Assembly (NCBI GenBank): GCA_945877525.1
Contig: CAMDVP010000059.1
Span: forward strand, 1-13,359
DNA from: an uncultured Clostridia bacterium
Lineage (GTDB): Bacteria > Bacillota > Clostridia > Christensenellales > Aristaeellaceae
Length of the DNA: 13,359 bases
Reading direction: 5' to 3'
The notes below the pieces were generated by a model. That model did no database searches, was not told where the DNA came from, and saw nothing but the letters and a program-made list of their open reading frames with translations. This document shows positions 4,695-11,939 of this stretch, piece by piece; positions within the stretch are counted from its first letter, which is position 1, and the number at the start of each line of letters is the position of its first letter. The translations under genes were made by a program, and so were the position numbers.

Positions 4695-6998
4695 ATGAAA
4701 CGTTTATGGAACGCGCTGGCCATGGCGCTGGCGCTGTGCATGCTGTGCGCCTCCGCCCTGGCGGCGGACACCCAGCTGCAGGTGGAAAAGCAGGATGACG
4801 ACGAGTGGCGCGGCATTATTCAGCAGACCGCGGTGGGCGATACGCTGTACCTGCTGGCCAACGGCGACAGCCAGCAGACCTATCTTTTCCGCTGGACGGA
4901 GGACATGCCCCAGGCGGAGCAGATGGCCGCGGGGCTGTGCTATGCCGGCGGCTACAGCAGCATGGAGGATCTGGAGCAGAACGCCCAATATCTGAAGGAG
5001 AATGGCGGCCGGGAGATGGACACGGCCCACGGCATCGGCGCGATGTTTGCCTATGAGGGAAAGCTGTGCGCGCTGAATCCGCTCAACGGCCTGGTGTTCT
5101 CCCTGGAGGTCAAGGATGGGCAGGCGGTATACACCGACCTTGCAACCATCAAGGACACCTCCCTTTTGTTTCATGAGGAGGACGACTGGCGCTACTGCAT
5201 CAGCCCCAGCGGCCTGGCGGCGGCAGGGGACACCCTGGTGTATCTGGCGGAGGATTGGACTGAGCAGGGCCAGGACAACCGTCTGCTGCTCATCAGCCTG
5301 AAGGACGGCGAGGTGCGGCGGGGCAAGAACAGATTTGTCCAGTGCGTCACATCCTACAAGGACGGGAAGGTGCTGCTTCTGTCCCGGGACAATGAGAACG
5401 CCTGGGATGAAAAGACGCAAAAGATGAAGCCCTTCACCCTGTCCCTCTACGATCCGGCAACCGATACGGAGGAGCCGGTGGGCGAGGTGGACGGCAATGT
5501 TTCCCGGGCGGTGTATTCCGAAGGGCTGGACGCCCTGGTGCATGTGGAGAACTGCCGCATCATGGCCAGGAAGCTCAGCGGCGAAAGCGTACAGGTAGGC
5601 TACATCCCCATGGAATACGGCTATCAGATGGCCGTAGTGGGAAATTCGCTGGTGTGCGGCGATATGGCCCGCAGTATGTCCTACGATTTCCGTTCCGACG
5701 TGTCCCTGACGCTCTATGGCTCCTGGCTGGACGAGGGCACCCAGGCGTTTATCAGGAAATATCCCCAGGTGCCGGTGTATACCTCCAGCCAGTATTACGA
5801 CAGCCTGGAGCAGCTCAGCCAGGCCATGGTGTCCGGCGACACTACCTTCGACATCCTGCGCATGAACACCAACTGGTCGAGCTTCTTCACCCTGATGAAC
5901 AAGGGCTATTGCGCCGACCTGTCCGGCAACGAGACGCTGACGGCCTATGTCAGCCACCTGTACCCCTGCTTCCGGGACGCGGTGATGAAGGACGGCAAGC
6001 TCTATGCCGTTCCCCTGACCGCCTGGGGCTATGACGGCTGGTACGCCGCTACGGGCGTGATGGAGGAAATGGGTCTGACCTATGACGACCTGCCCAAGAG
6101 CCTGACGGAGCTGTGCGAATTCATCACCCGCTGGAATGACGAATGGGCGGAGGAATATCCTCAGTTCCAGCCCATCGAGTATACGGAGAACTACAAGCAG
6201 GCTATGTTCTCCTACATGCTGGACGCCTACCTGGGCTACTGCACCGCCACGGGGCAGGAAATCCGCTTCAGCTCGCCGGAGTTCCGGGCGATGATGGACG
6301 CCATGGAGGCCATGCGGGTGGACGAGGTGGAGCGCGCCGCCACCACGGAAAACGAGGACGAGGTGGGCTACCGTCAGGGGCTGCTGATGCCGGAGGGCGG
6401 CACCGTGGGCTACTTCGGTGATAACGAGTGGCGGGTGATGGTGCCCATGACCCTCACCCCCGATACGGACTTCTATACGGGCGTGGAGCTGGAGGTCATG
6501 TTCATCAATCCCCGCAGCGCCCATCTGGAGGAAGCCGTAAAGCTATTGGAGTGCCAGGCCCAGGCCGTGGAGCAGAATGCGACCTACAGCCGTGTGCTCC
6601 TGGCCGACTGCACCGACCCTGTCCCCAACGAGAACTACGACCGCATTGTAAAAAACGAGCAGGAGTATCTCAAGCAGCTGGAAATCGAGCTGGAAAAGGC
6701 AGACGACGCGGACAAGAAGGAATGGCAGTCCGACATCGAAAGCCAGAAGGCCTGGATGGAAAACAACCTGGAGGATATGCGCTGGAGCATCAGTGAAAAG
6801 GCCATCCGCCATTATGTGGAGGATATCGCGCCCCACATGTATGTGAAGCGCCCTACCTTCCGCAACGGCAGCAAGGACAACAGCGCGCCCGAACTGAACA
6901 CGCTGATTGAGCGCTATCAGGCGGGGCAGATGACCCTGGAGCAGTTCATCCGCGACGCGGACAGCAAGATACGCATGATGCAGATGGAGGATTATTGA
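4695..6998 (+). CDS. Extracellular solute-binding protein with a beta-propeller-like N-terminal half
   Basis: The product has 767 residues, while family-1 sugar-binding proteins usually have 400-550. It has a signal peptide (1-23, ending ASALA before ADTQ) with no lipobox of the usual [LVI][AST][GA]C form. Residues about 40-325 form repeated short strands such as VGDTLYLLANG, YEGKLCALNPL, AGDTLVYLAED, YKDGKVLLLSR and VVGNSLVCGD, as in sensor-like beta-propellers. From about 335 (VSLTLYGSWLDEGTQAFIRK) the sequence reads as a solute-binding domain: FDILRMNTNWSSFFTLMNKG, DAVMKDGKLYAVPLTAWG, MGLTYDDLPKSLTEL, and a lobe-closing region near 560-640. A charged helical insertion spans about 645-710. 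The start ATG follows AAAGGAGAC with a long spacing of about 12 nt. The two permease genes immediately downstream make it the capture subunit of an ABC importer. The substrate is unknown. Confidence 0.88.
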   Translation: MKRLWNALAMALALCMLCASALAADTQLQVEKQDDDEWRGIIQQTAVGDTLYLLANGDSQQTYLFRWTEDMPQAEQMAAGLCYAGGYSSMEDLEQNAQYLKENGGREMDTAHGIGAMFAYEGKLCALNPLNGLVFSLEVKDGQAVYTDLATIKDTSLLFHEEDDWRYCISPSGLAAAGDTLVYLAEDWTEQGQDNRLLLISLKDGEVRRGKNRFVQCVTSYKDGKVLLLSRDNENAWDEKTQKMKPFTLSLYDPATDTEEPVGEVDGNVSRAVYSEGLDALVHVENCRIMARKLSGESVQVGYIPMEYGYQMAVVGNSLVCGDMARSMSYDFRSDVSLTLYGSWLDEGTQAFIRKYPQVPVYTSSQYYDSLEQLSQAMVSGDTTFDILRMNTNWSSFFTLMNKGYCADLSGNETLTAYVSHLYPCFRDAVMKDGKLYAVPLTAWGYDGWYAATGVMEEMGLTYDDLPKSLTELCEFITRWNDEWAEEYPQFQPIEYTENYKQAMFSYMLDAYLGYCTATGQEIRFSSPEFRAMMDAMEAMRVDEVERAATTENEDEVGYRQGLLMPEGGTVGYFGDNEWRVMVPMTLTPDTDFYTGVELEVMFINPRSAHLEEAVKLLECQAQAVEQNATYSRVLLADCTDPVPNENYDRIVKNEQEYLKQLEIELEKADDADKKEWQSDIESQKAWMENNLEDMRWSISEKAIRHYVEDIAPHMYVKRPTFRNGSKDNSAPELNTLIERYQAGQMTLEQFIRDADSKIRMMQMEDY

Positions 6999-7019
6999 TC
7001 CATTCCATACCCAAACGCG

Positions 7020-7049
7020 GCGGGGCAGGCCATAGGCGGCCTGTCCCGC
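7020..7049 (+). repeat. Intercistronic 12-bp hairpin between binding protein and permease genes
   Basis: Arms 7020-7031 and 7038-7049 pair over 12 bp (one G-U), with core GGCAGGCC/GGCCTGTC and loop ATAGGC. There is no T-tract, so it is unlikely to end transcription fully. It lies 21 nt after the binding-protein stop and just before the GGAGG of the first permease. In other sugar ABC operons (for example malE-malF) a hairpin at this place protects the upstream message and keeps binding protein more abundant than permease; the same role is inferred here. Confidence 0.6.
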
Positions 7050-7071
7050 GCGGTGATGGAGGCAGCGATTC

Positions 7072-7923
7072 GTGTTTCATCGCAAGAAAATCGTATGGCT
7101 GCTGCTCCTGCCGGGACTGGCGGGGCTGCTGGCCTTTTATGTGGTGCCGTTCTTCGGGGGCATTTATTTTTCGCTGATGGACGGCACCTTTGCCAATGAA
7201 TTCGTGGGCCTTGCCAATTACAAGCGCGTGTGGCAGAATCCCATGTTTCAGCTGGGGCTGAAAAACACCTGGGAGCTGTCGCTTCTGTGCGCGCCGGTCA
7301 TCTGGCTGCTGGCCTTCCTTCTGGCGGGCATGCTGAAAACCCTCAGGCACCGTGCAACGCCCTTCCGCAACATTCTCCTGCTGCCCTATCTGATGCCTTC
7401 CTCGGCCATGCTGCTTATTTGGACGCTGATGTTTGACTATGGCGGGGTGGTTAACCGGATGGTGACGGCCATGGGCTTTGAGCGGGTGCTGTGGCTGGAG
7501 GAGGACGCGCTGCGTTTTCCCATTGTGCTGCTCTATATTTGGAAGAACGTGGGCTTCTCGGTGGTGCTGTTTGCTTCGGCACTGTCTGCGGTGCATCCCT
7601 CGCTGTACGAGTATGCCTCTCTGGAGGGCGCGGGCTGGTGGACACAGTCCTTCCGCATCACCCTGCCGCAGATTCTGCCCACGGCCTTCCTGGTGTTTGT
7701 GCTGGCGTGGGTGAACGCCTTCAAGATTTTCAAGGAGGCATACTTCATCGGCGGCGATTATCCCTCCACGCAGATTTACACCCTGCAGCATTTCATGAAC
7801 AACAAATTTGCCAAGCTGGAATACCAGGACGTAACGGCCGCGGCGTATATGTTTGCCGTGGGCGTCATGGTGCTGTTCGCCCTGATGTATATGAGCAAGG
7901 CCGTTCGCTCGCCCAGCGAGTGA
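7072..7923 (+). CDS. ABC importer permease, MalF/UgpA type
   Basis: The 283-aa integral membrane protein has about six hydrophobic segments: residues 8-34, 68-88, 101-121, 149-171, 202-218 and 255-274. The EAA loop that docks with the ATPase is at 180-199 (EYASLEGAG followed by FRITLP), as expected in the MalF/UgpA/LacF group (binding-protein-dependent transport inner membrane component). The start is GTG at 7072, chosen because GGAGG (7058-7062) lies nine nt upstream and no in-frame ATG fits. The gene ends 14 nt before the second permease. Its partner binding protein is upstream and its partner permease downstream; the ATPase is not encoded in the window, which is common where one shared MsmK-like ATPase serves several sugar importers. 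Confidence 0.92.
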   Translation: MFHRKKIVWLLLLPGLAGLLAFYVVPFFGGIYFSLMDGTFANEFVGLANYKRVWQNPMFQLGLKNTWELSLLCAPVIWLLAFLLAGMLKTLRHRATPFRNILLLPYLMPSSAMLLIWTLMFDYGGVVNRMVTAMGFERVLWLEEDALRFPIVLLYIWKNVGFSVVLFASALSAVHPSLYEYASLEGAGWWTQSFRITLPQILPTAFLVFVLAWVNAFKIFKEAYFIGGDYPSTQIYTLQHFMNNKFAKLEYQDVTAAAYMFAVGVMVLFALMYMSKAVRSPSE

Positions 7924-7937
7924 GAAAGGAGTGCCCT

Positions 7938-8825
7938 ATGGCCAAGCGCAGACGCATCCGCCATCGCCTGGGCCGCCTTTCCCCCGGCGGCGTTCTGGCC
8001 CTCGCGATTCTCGTGGCGCTCAGCGTATTGATTCTGATCCCGATCGTATTCACCTTCCTGTACTCCTTCTTCCCCAAGGGGGAAATCGAGGCCTATCTGA
8101 AGACGCGCGGCAGCTATGACACGACGAAGTGGCTGGACGTCCTCTATGCCCCGGCGGTATTCTCGTTGCGGCAGTACTACAAGATTTTCATCGAGGATCC
8201 CACCTACCTGCGGCTATTGTGCAATTCGGCCCTGTATGCCGGGGCGATTCTCCTGGGGCAGGCGCTGGTGATCCCCCTCACGGCCTATGCTCTGAGCCGC
8301 TTCACCTTCCGCGGGCGGGATACCATTTTCTTCTGCATCCTGATTCTGATGATTCTGCCCTTCCAGGTAACCATGGCCCCCAGCGTGATGATGCTGCGGT
8401 GGCTGGGGCTGATGGACACCGTGTGGGCGGTGATTCTGCCCATGTGCTTTTCGCCCTTCTACATCTTCCTGCTGAGGCAGTTCATGGTCAGCATTCCCAA
8501 CGAGCTGCTGGAGGCCGGCATGGTGGACGGCGTGGGCGCGGTGCGGGGCTTTGTGCATGTGATATTGCCGGTGTGCAAGCCCATCCTGGGCGCGGCGGCG
8601 GCGCTGTCCTTTGCCGACTGCTGGAACATGGTGGAGCAGCCCCTGGTTTATCTGGCCAACCGGCAGGATCTGCGCCCGCTGTCGGTCATGTTCAACCAGA
8701 TTTCCACTGAAGGCGCGGACGTGGCCTTTGCGGGCTCGGCGCTGTACATTCTGCCCACGCTGCTCATCTACCTGTATTTCCAGGAGGATATTGTGGCGGG
8801 CATCCAGCTGAGCGAACTGAAATAA
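7938..8825 (+). CDS. ABC importer permease, MalG/UgpE type
   Basis: The 295-aa protein has a basic N-terminus (MAKRRRIRHR) and six hydrophobic segments, at about 18-42, 95-117, 128-150, 161-180, 213-228 and 264-282. The EAA loop at 192-211 (EAGMVDGVGAV, then ILP) and the motif SLRQYYKIF before the transport domain mark the MalG/UgpE/CarB-type second permease of carbohydrate importers. The ATG at 7938 has AAAGGAG eight nt before it. It pairs with the permease upstream to form the membrane channel. Compared with typical members it carries a 50-60-residue loop after the first segment (about 45-92); such loops occur in importers of large or unusual substrates. No substrate can be assigned. Confidence 0.92.
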   Translation: MAKRRRIRHRLGRLSPGGVLALAILVALSVLILIPIVFTFLYSFFPKGEIEAYLKTRGSYDTTKWLDVLYAPAVFSLRQYYKIFIEDPTYLRLLCNSALYAGAILLGQALVIPLTAYALSRFTFRGRDTIFFCILILMILPFQVTMAPSVMMLRWLGLMDTVWAVILPMCFSPFYIFLLRQFMVSIPNELLEAGMVDGVGAVRGFVHVILPVCKPILGAAAALSFADCWNMVEQPLVYLANRQDLRPLSVMFNQISTEGADVAFAGSALYILPTLLIYLYFQEDIVAGIQLSELK

Positions 8826-8840
8826 AGGAGCTATGGGGTT

Positions 8841-10214
8841 ATGAAGCTGAAGAAATTTGCCCTGAAGGGGCTCATTATCCTGGCGGTGGCGGTGGCGCTG
8901 TGCATGTTCTTCGCCCGCACGGTGCAGACCATCACCACCCCCAAGGTGCAGTTGGTCACCGCCTCCAACGGCCGCTTTGAGGAGAAGATGACCTTTCAGG
9001 CCCAGGTGTATTTCCCCTCCACCCAGGAGGTGACCATCAAGGAGGCCCAGAAGCTGAACGTGAAGGTCAAGCGGGTGTATGTCAAGCCCGGACATTATGT
9101 GAAAAAGGGCGAAACCATCTTCACGGCGGAGGCCACCTCTTTTGAGGAGGATATGAAGAAGCTCCGGGAGGACTACGACGCCAAGAGCAAGGAACTGATT
9201 CAGCTGGATATCGACAATCGCAAGCTGTCCAGGGAGAGCCGGCAGAATGAGCTTTACGACGCGATGCTGCAGGCCCGGGACACCCTGACGCAGGCAGCCT
9301 ATGACGCACGCTTCACGGCCCTGGAGGCAGGGGTGACTCTCAGCGGCGACGTGAGCGCATGGCCCCAGCAGCTGGCCCTGATGAAGGACGTGCCCGAGGC
9401 GGTTCGTCAGGCGGTGAACAAGGCGGCGGCTGCCCAAAACGCCTATCAGGCAGCCAGCGACGCGTTTTATCAGATTCTGGAAAACAAGAAGCTGAAGGTC
9501 GGGGACACAACCTTCAAGTATATCAACGACCGCAACGCCCTGCTGGAGGCCATGGACAAGCTGACCGAGGACATGGTGAGCCTGAGCGTGACCATGTCCG
9601 CCCTCACGGAGGTGAAGGCGGAGCGGGACGGCTTCATTGTGTCGGTGGATGTGGCCGAGGGCGACGCCTATGACGGCGTGAAGGCTGCCTACACCATGAG
9701 TGCGGAGGACAGCCAGCCGGTGCTGCGGGTGGCCGTGAGCAATGCCAAGCGCTCCATTGCCGACGACACCAAGGCGGAAATCGCCAGCGATACCTACGGT
9801 ACCTTCAAGAGCAAGGTGGAAAAAACCGTGGTGGCTGCCGACGGAAGCAAGTATCTGCACATCCTGATGCCGGAGGAGTGGCTCAGCGAGGATTCCTCCG
9901 CAGTGCGCAGGCTGGTCAGCGACGGCGGCGTGCAGGTGAGCATTACCTACCGCGCCAAGCAGTCCACCACGCTCCTGCCCCCCAGCGCCGTGCGCAGCGG
10001 AGGGGAAAACGCCGATTATGTGTATTTGATTGAGAACAGCTGGGGCGGCTTCATGTCCTCCAGCAGCATGAAGGTGGTCAAGACCAGCGTCACCGTGCTG
10101 GAGCGCAGCGACAAGGCCGTATCCATCGCGGAGGATCTGTCCTATCGCCAGGTGGCCGACCGGGAGGACCGCGCCCTGGAGGACGGTCAGACGGTGATGG
10201 AATATGTGCAGTAA
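8841..10214 (+). CDS. Membrane-fusion (periplasmic adaptor-like) protein of an export system
   Basis: The 457-aa product has a single N-terminal anchor (residues 9-25) and the layout of HlyD/MacA-family adaptors. A beta strand and first lipoyl half follow (about 36-100; VKRVYVKPGHYVKKGETIF is the characteristic 'V..G..VKKG..L' motif). Next comes a long helical hairpin (about 100-255), then the second lipoyl half (AERDGFIVSVDVAEGD, 260-275) and beta-rich domains to the end (about 292-420). In Gram-positive bacteria such proteins pair with FtsX/MacB-like permeases, and one follows directly. AAAGGAG lies 10 nt before the ATG; a three-codon ORF (ATG at 8833) overlaps the start. The combination with importer genes in the same run is unusual. 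What it exports is unknown. Confidence 0.85.
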   Translation: MKLKKFALKGLIILAVAVALCMFFARTVQTITTPKVQLVTASNGRFEEKMTFQAQVYFPSTQEVTIKEAQKLNVKVKRVYVKPGHYVKKGETIFTAEATSFEEDMKKLREDYDAKSKELIQLDIDNRKLSRESRQNELYDAMLQARDTLTQAAYDARFTALEAGVTLSGDVSAWPQQLALMKDVPEAVRQAVNKAAAAQNAYQAASDAFYQILENKKLKVGDTTFKYINDRNALLEAMDKLTEDMVSLSVTMSALTEVKAERDGFIVSVDVAEGDAYDGVKAAYTMSAEDSQPVLRVAVSNAKRSIADDTKAEIASDTYGTFKSKVEKTVVAADGSKYLHILMPEEWLSEDSSAVRRLVSDGGVQVSITYRAKQSTTLLPPSAVRSGGENADYVYLIENSWGGFMSSSSMKVVKTSVTVLERSDKAVSIAEDLSYRQVADREDRALEDGQTVMEYVQ

Positions 10215-10226
10215 GGACGATATGGC

Positions 10227-11915
10227 ATGAAGATGAAGAAAACGCCCTGGTGGCAGGCGGTGCTGCTGGCAGCCTTTGCCGCGGCGCTGGTCTTCGGCGC
10301 GTATTCGGTAAGCCTCGTGGGCAATCATCTGCAATACCTGATTGCCCCGCCGCAGAAGCTCCAGCCGACGGGCGGGGAGGAATCCCCCGTCAAGCCCAAC
10401 GAGCCCATTGCCCAGTGGTACGCCGCGCTGGAGGATGTGGCAGAGGAGTGGGATTCCACTATGGAGGCCTGGACGCTGGGCGGCGTGATGGAGAAAGCCG
10501 ACCTGTCTGCGGAGGATGGCGGCAGCGCCCAGGGCAGGGTGACCCTCATGGGGAAAAACGGCCTGACGCTTCATCCCCTGCAGCTGCGCTATGGCCGTGG
10601 CTTTTTCCCGGAGGAGCTGAAGGACGGCGCGCGGGTTGTCATACTGGATGAGCAGGCGGCGCTGGCACTGTTCCGCATCAGCGATCCCATCGACCGCACC
10701 GTGACGGTGCAGGGCGCGGAGTACCGGGTGATCGGCGTGGCCCGCCACCGGAAGCAGGTGGGGGATTATACGGAATACGGCGTTTACATTCCCCTCATGA
10801 GCGTGATCGATCAGGATATGACCCTTGACGCGCTGCAGGTGGAGGCGGCCCCTCGCGCTGGCGTGGGCGCAAGCGTGTCCTTTTCCACGGTGTGCGGCAC
10901 CTGGCAGCAGGGTGGCACGGTGATTGACCTTGGCAAGGAGGGCATGGCAGCGACGCTGTGGCTGCGGGTGCTCCTGTTCCTTGTGGGAGCCACGGCGCTT
11001 TTCAGGCTGATCGGATGGCTGAACGGACAGGTGCACTATTACGGAAAGCGCTACCGCCAGCAGCTGCAGACGCGCTACGCGGTGAACCTTCTGCCGCAGC
11101 TTGTGGGGATGATTCTTCTGTTCTGCCTGGGCTATGGCGGCGCGGCGGCGCTGGCAGCAATGCTGATGAATTATATCATCCAGCCCGTGTACACCTTCCC
11201 GGAGTGGATTCCTGCCGTGCTGGTGGAATGGGAGGATATTGCCGCCGCCTTCTGGAAGGTATGGCAAACCTCTGCTACCCTGCGGGAGCTGCGCTCGCCG
11301 GAAATCCTCCGCCTGCGGTATTTCACCCTGCTGATCCAGGGCTGCTCCGCCGCGGCAGGGGTGCTGCTGGCGCTGTGGTATGCCAGAAGGCGCACGGCCC
11401 TGCAAGGCGTGGCTGAAAGCCTGCCCGAATTGCGGCGGCAGGGCGTGGTGGTATCGGTTATCCGCACTGCCCGGCCCATCGCCTTTGGAGAGCTGGGGTA
11501 TGTGCCCTGCGCTGAAGGCGAAGCATGGCAGCGGGAGCCTGCCTGCGGCGTCAGGCGGCGCAGAGGCAGGAAAACCACGCCTATGCTGCGAATCATACAT
11601 GTACAACGTCTGTTGGAGCAGCTGCCAGCATCGCCAAAGGATGGCAGCTTTGTGCTGGAAGTAATCGACGCGCAGATTCCTGCCAACAACGCCCGGTGGG
11701 AGATTAGCTGCGAAAAGGGTGCGAAAACCGTGGAAAGGGCCGAGCGGGACTGGGACATCCAGCTTCCCGTGCAAACCCTGGCCCGCGTGGTGTACGGCAG
11801 CGGATCCTTTCATGATTTCCTTGAAAACAACGCGGATTTCGACCTGAGGATGCGCTCCCCGGCCATGGACGGTCTGTTTGACCAGCACATGCCGCTGGCG
11901 GAGCGGGCCCTGTAA
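10227..11915 (+). CDS. MacB/FtsX-like permease fused to an Eis-type C-terminal domain
   Basis: The 562-aa chimera has three parts. Residues 1-240 carry a first membrane segment (10-31) and a MacB_PCD-like outer domain, with GARVVILDEQAALALF, TVTVQGAEYRVIGVARH and YGVYIPLMSVID matching MacB-type 'V(V)G', 'IGV' and 'VY(I/V)P' motifs. Residues about 244-388 hold three more membrane segments (244-264, 290-316 and 366-386), the FtsX topology. Residues about 453-562 (MLRIIHVQRLLEQLPAS, LEVIDAQIP) align end to end with the last 110 residues of the Eis-type acetyltransferase encoded next (MVRVMNAERALGMLPAP, IEVHDGQIP). After the fourth segment the chain should face the cytosol, where an Eis domain would normally be. 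The frame is unbroken. No ATP-binding domain is present, so an ATPase must come from elsewhere if it works as an ABC exporter. Either a real fusion or the scar of a deletion. Confidence 0.85.
   Translation: MKMKKTPWWQAVLLAAFAAALVFGAYSVSLVGNHLQYLIAPPQKLQPTGGEESPVKPNEPIAQWYAALEDVAEEWDSTMEAWTLGGVMEKADLSAEDGGSAQGRVTLMGKNGLTLHPLQLRYGRGFFPEELKDGARVVILDEQAALALFRISDPIDRTVTVQGAEYRVIGVARHRKQVGDYTEYGVYIPLMSVIDQDMTLDALQVEAAPRAGVGASVSFSTVCGTWQQGGTVIDLGKEGMAATLWLRVLLFLVGATALFRLIGWLNGQVHYYGKRYRQQLQTRYAVNLLPQLVGMILLFCLGYGGAAALAAMLMNYIIQPVYTFPEWIPAVLVEWEDIAAAFWKVWQTSATLRELRSPEILRLRYFTLLIQGCSAAAGVLLALWYARRRTALQGVAESLPELRRQGVVVSVIRTARPIAFGELGYVPCAEGEAWQREPACGVRRRRGRKTTPMLRIIHVQRLLEQLPASPKDGSFVLEVIDAQIPANNARWEISCEKGAKTVERAERDWDIQLPVQTLARVVYGSGSFHDFLENNADFDLRMRSPAMDGLFDQHMPLAERAL
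11583..11912 (+). other. Eis C-terminal (sterol-carrier-like) domain inside the permease ORF
   Basis: This marks the fused domain (residues 453-562). It has the same length (110 aa) as the C-terminal domain of the downstream Eis protein and keeps LPA.P, EV.D.QIP, a Cys at the same column and the helix L..V..G...F. It diverges at the end: it stops at ERAL instead of the terminal Tyr-Phe. In Mycobacterium tuberculosis Eis the C-terminal carboxylate takes part in catalysis, so this copy, with no GNAT half, cannot be an acetyltransferase on its own. Aligned by eye; identity is roughly a quarter. Confidence 0.7.
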
Positions 11916-11939
11916 CACAGCACGAAAGGAGCAAGCCCC

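Noticed and set aside
4704..6524. A 606-codon minus-strand frame opposite the binding protein
   Set aside because: Same kind of antisense shadow; the plus frame has a signal peptide and recognisable binding-protein motifs.
8833..10230. Tiny ORFs ending in the ATGA of the adaptor start (ATG at 8833) and of the chimera start (ATG at 10222)
   Set aside because: Two or three codons long; the first is too close to its Shine-Dalgarno site. Likely chance, though both sit at the same relative place.
8214..11918. A 1234-codon open frame on the minus strand opposite the transporter genes
   Set aside because: Low-complexity His/Gln/Gly-rich translation typical of the antisense frame of GC-rich genes; no domains, and the plus strand carries clear families throughout.
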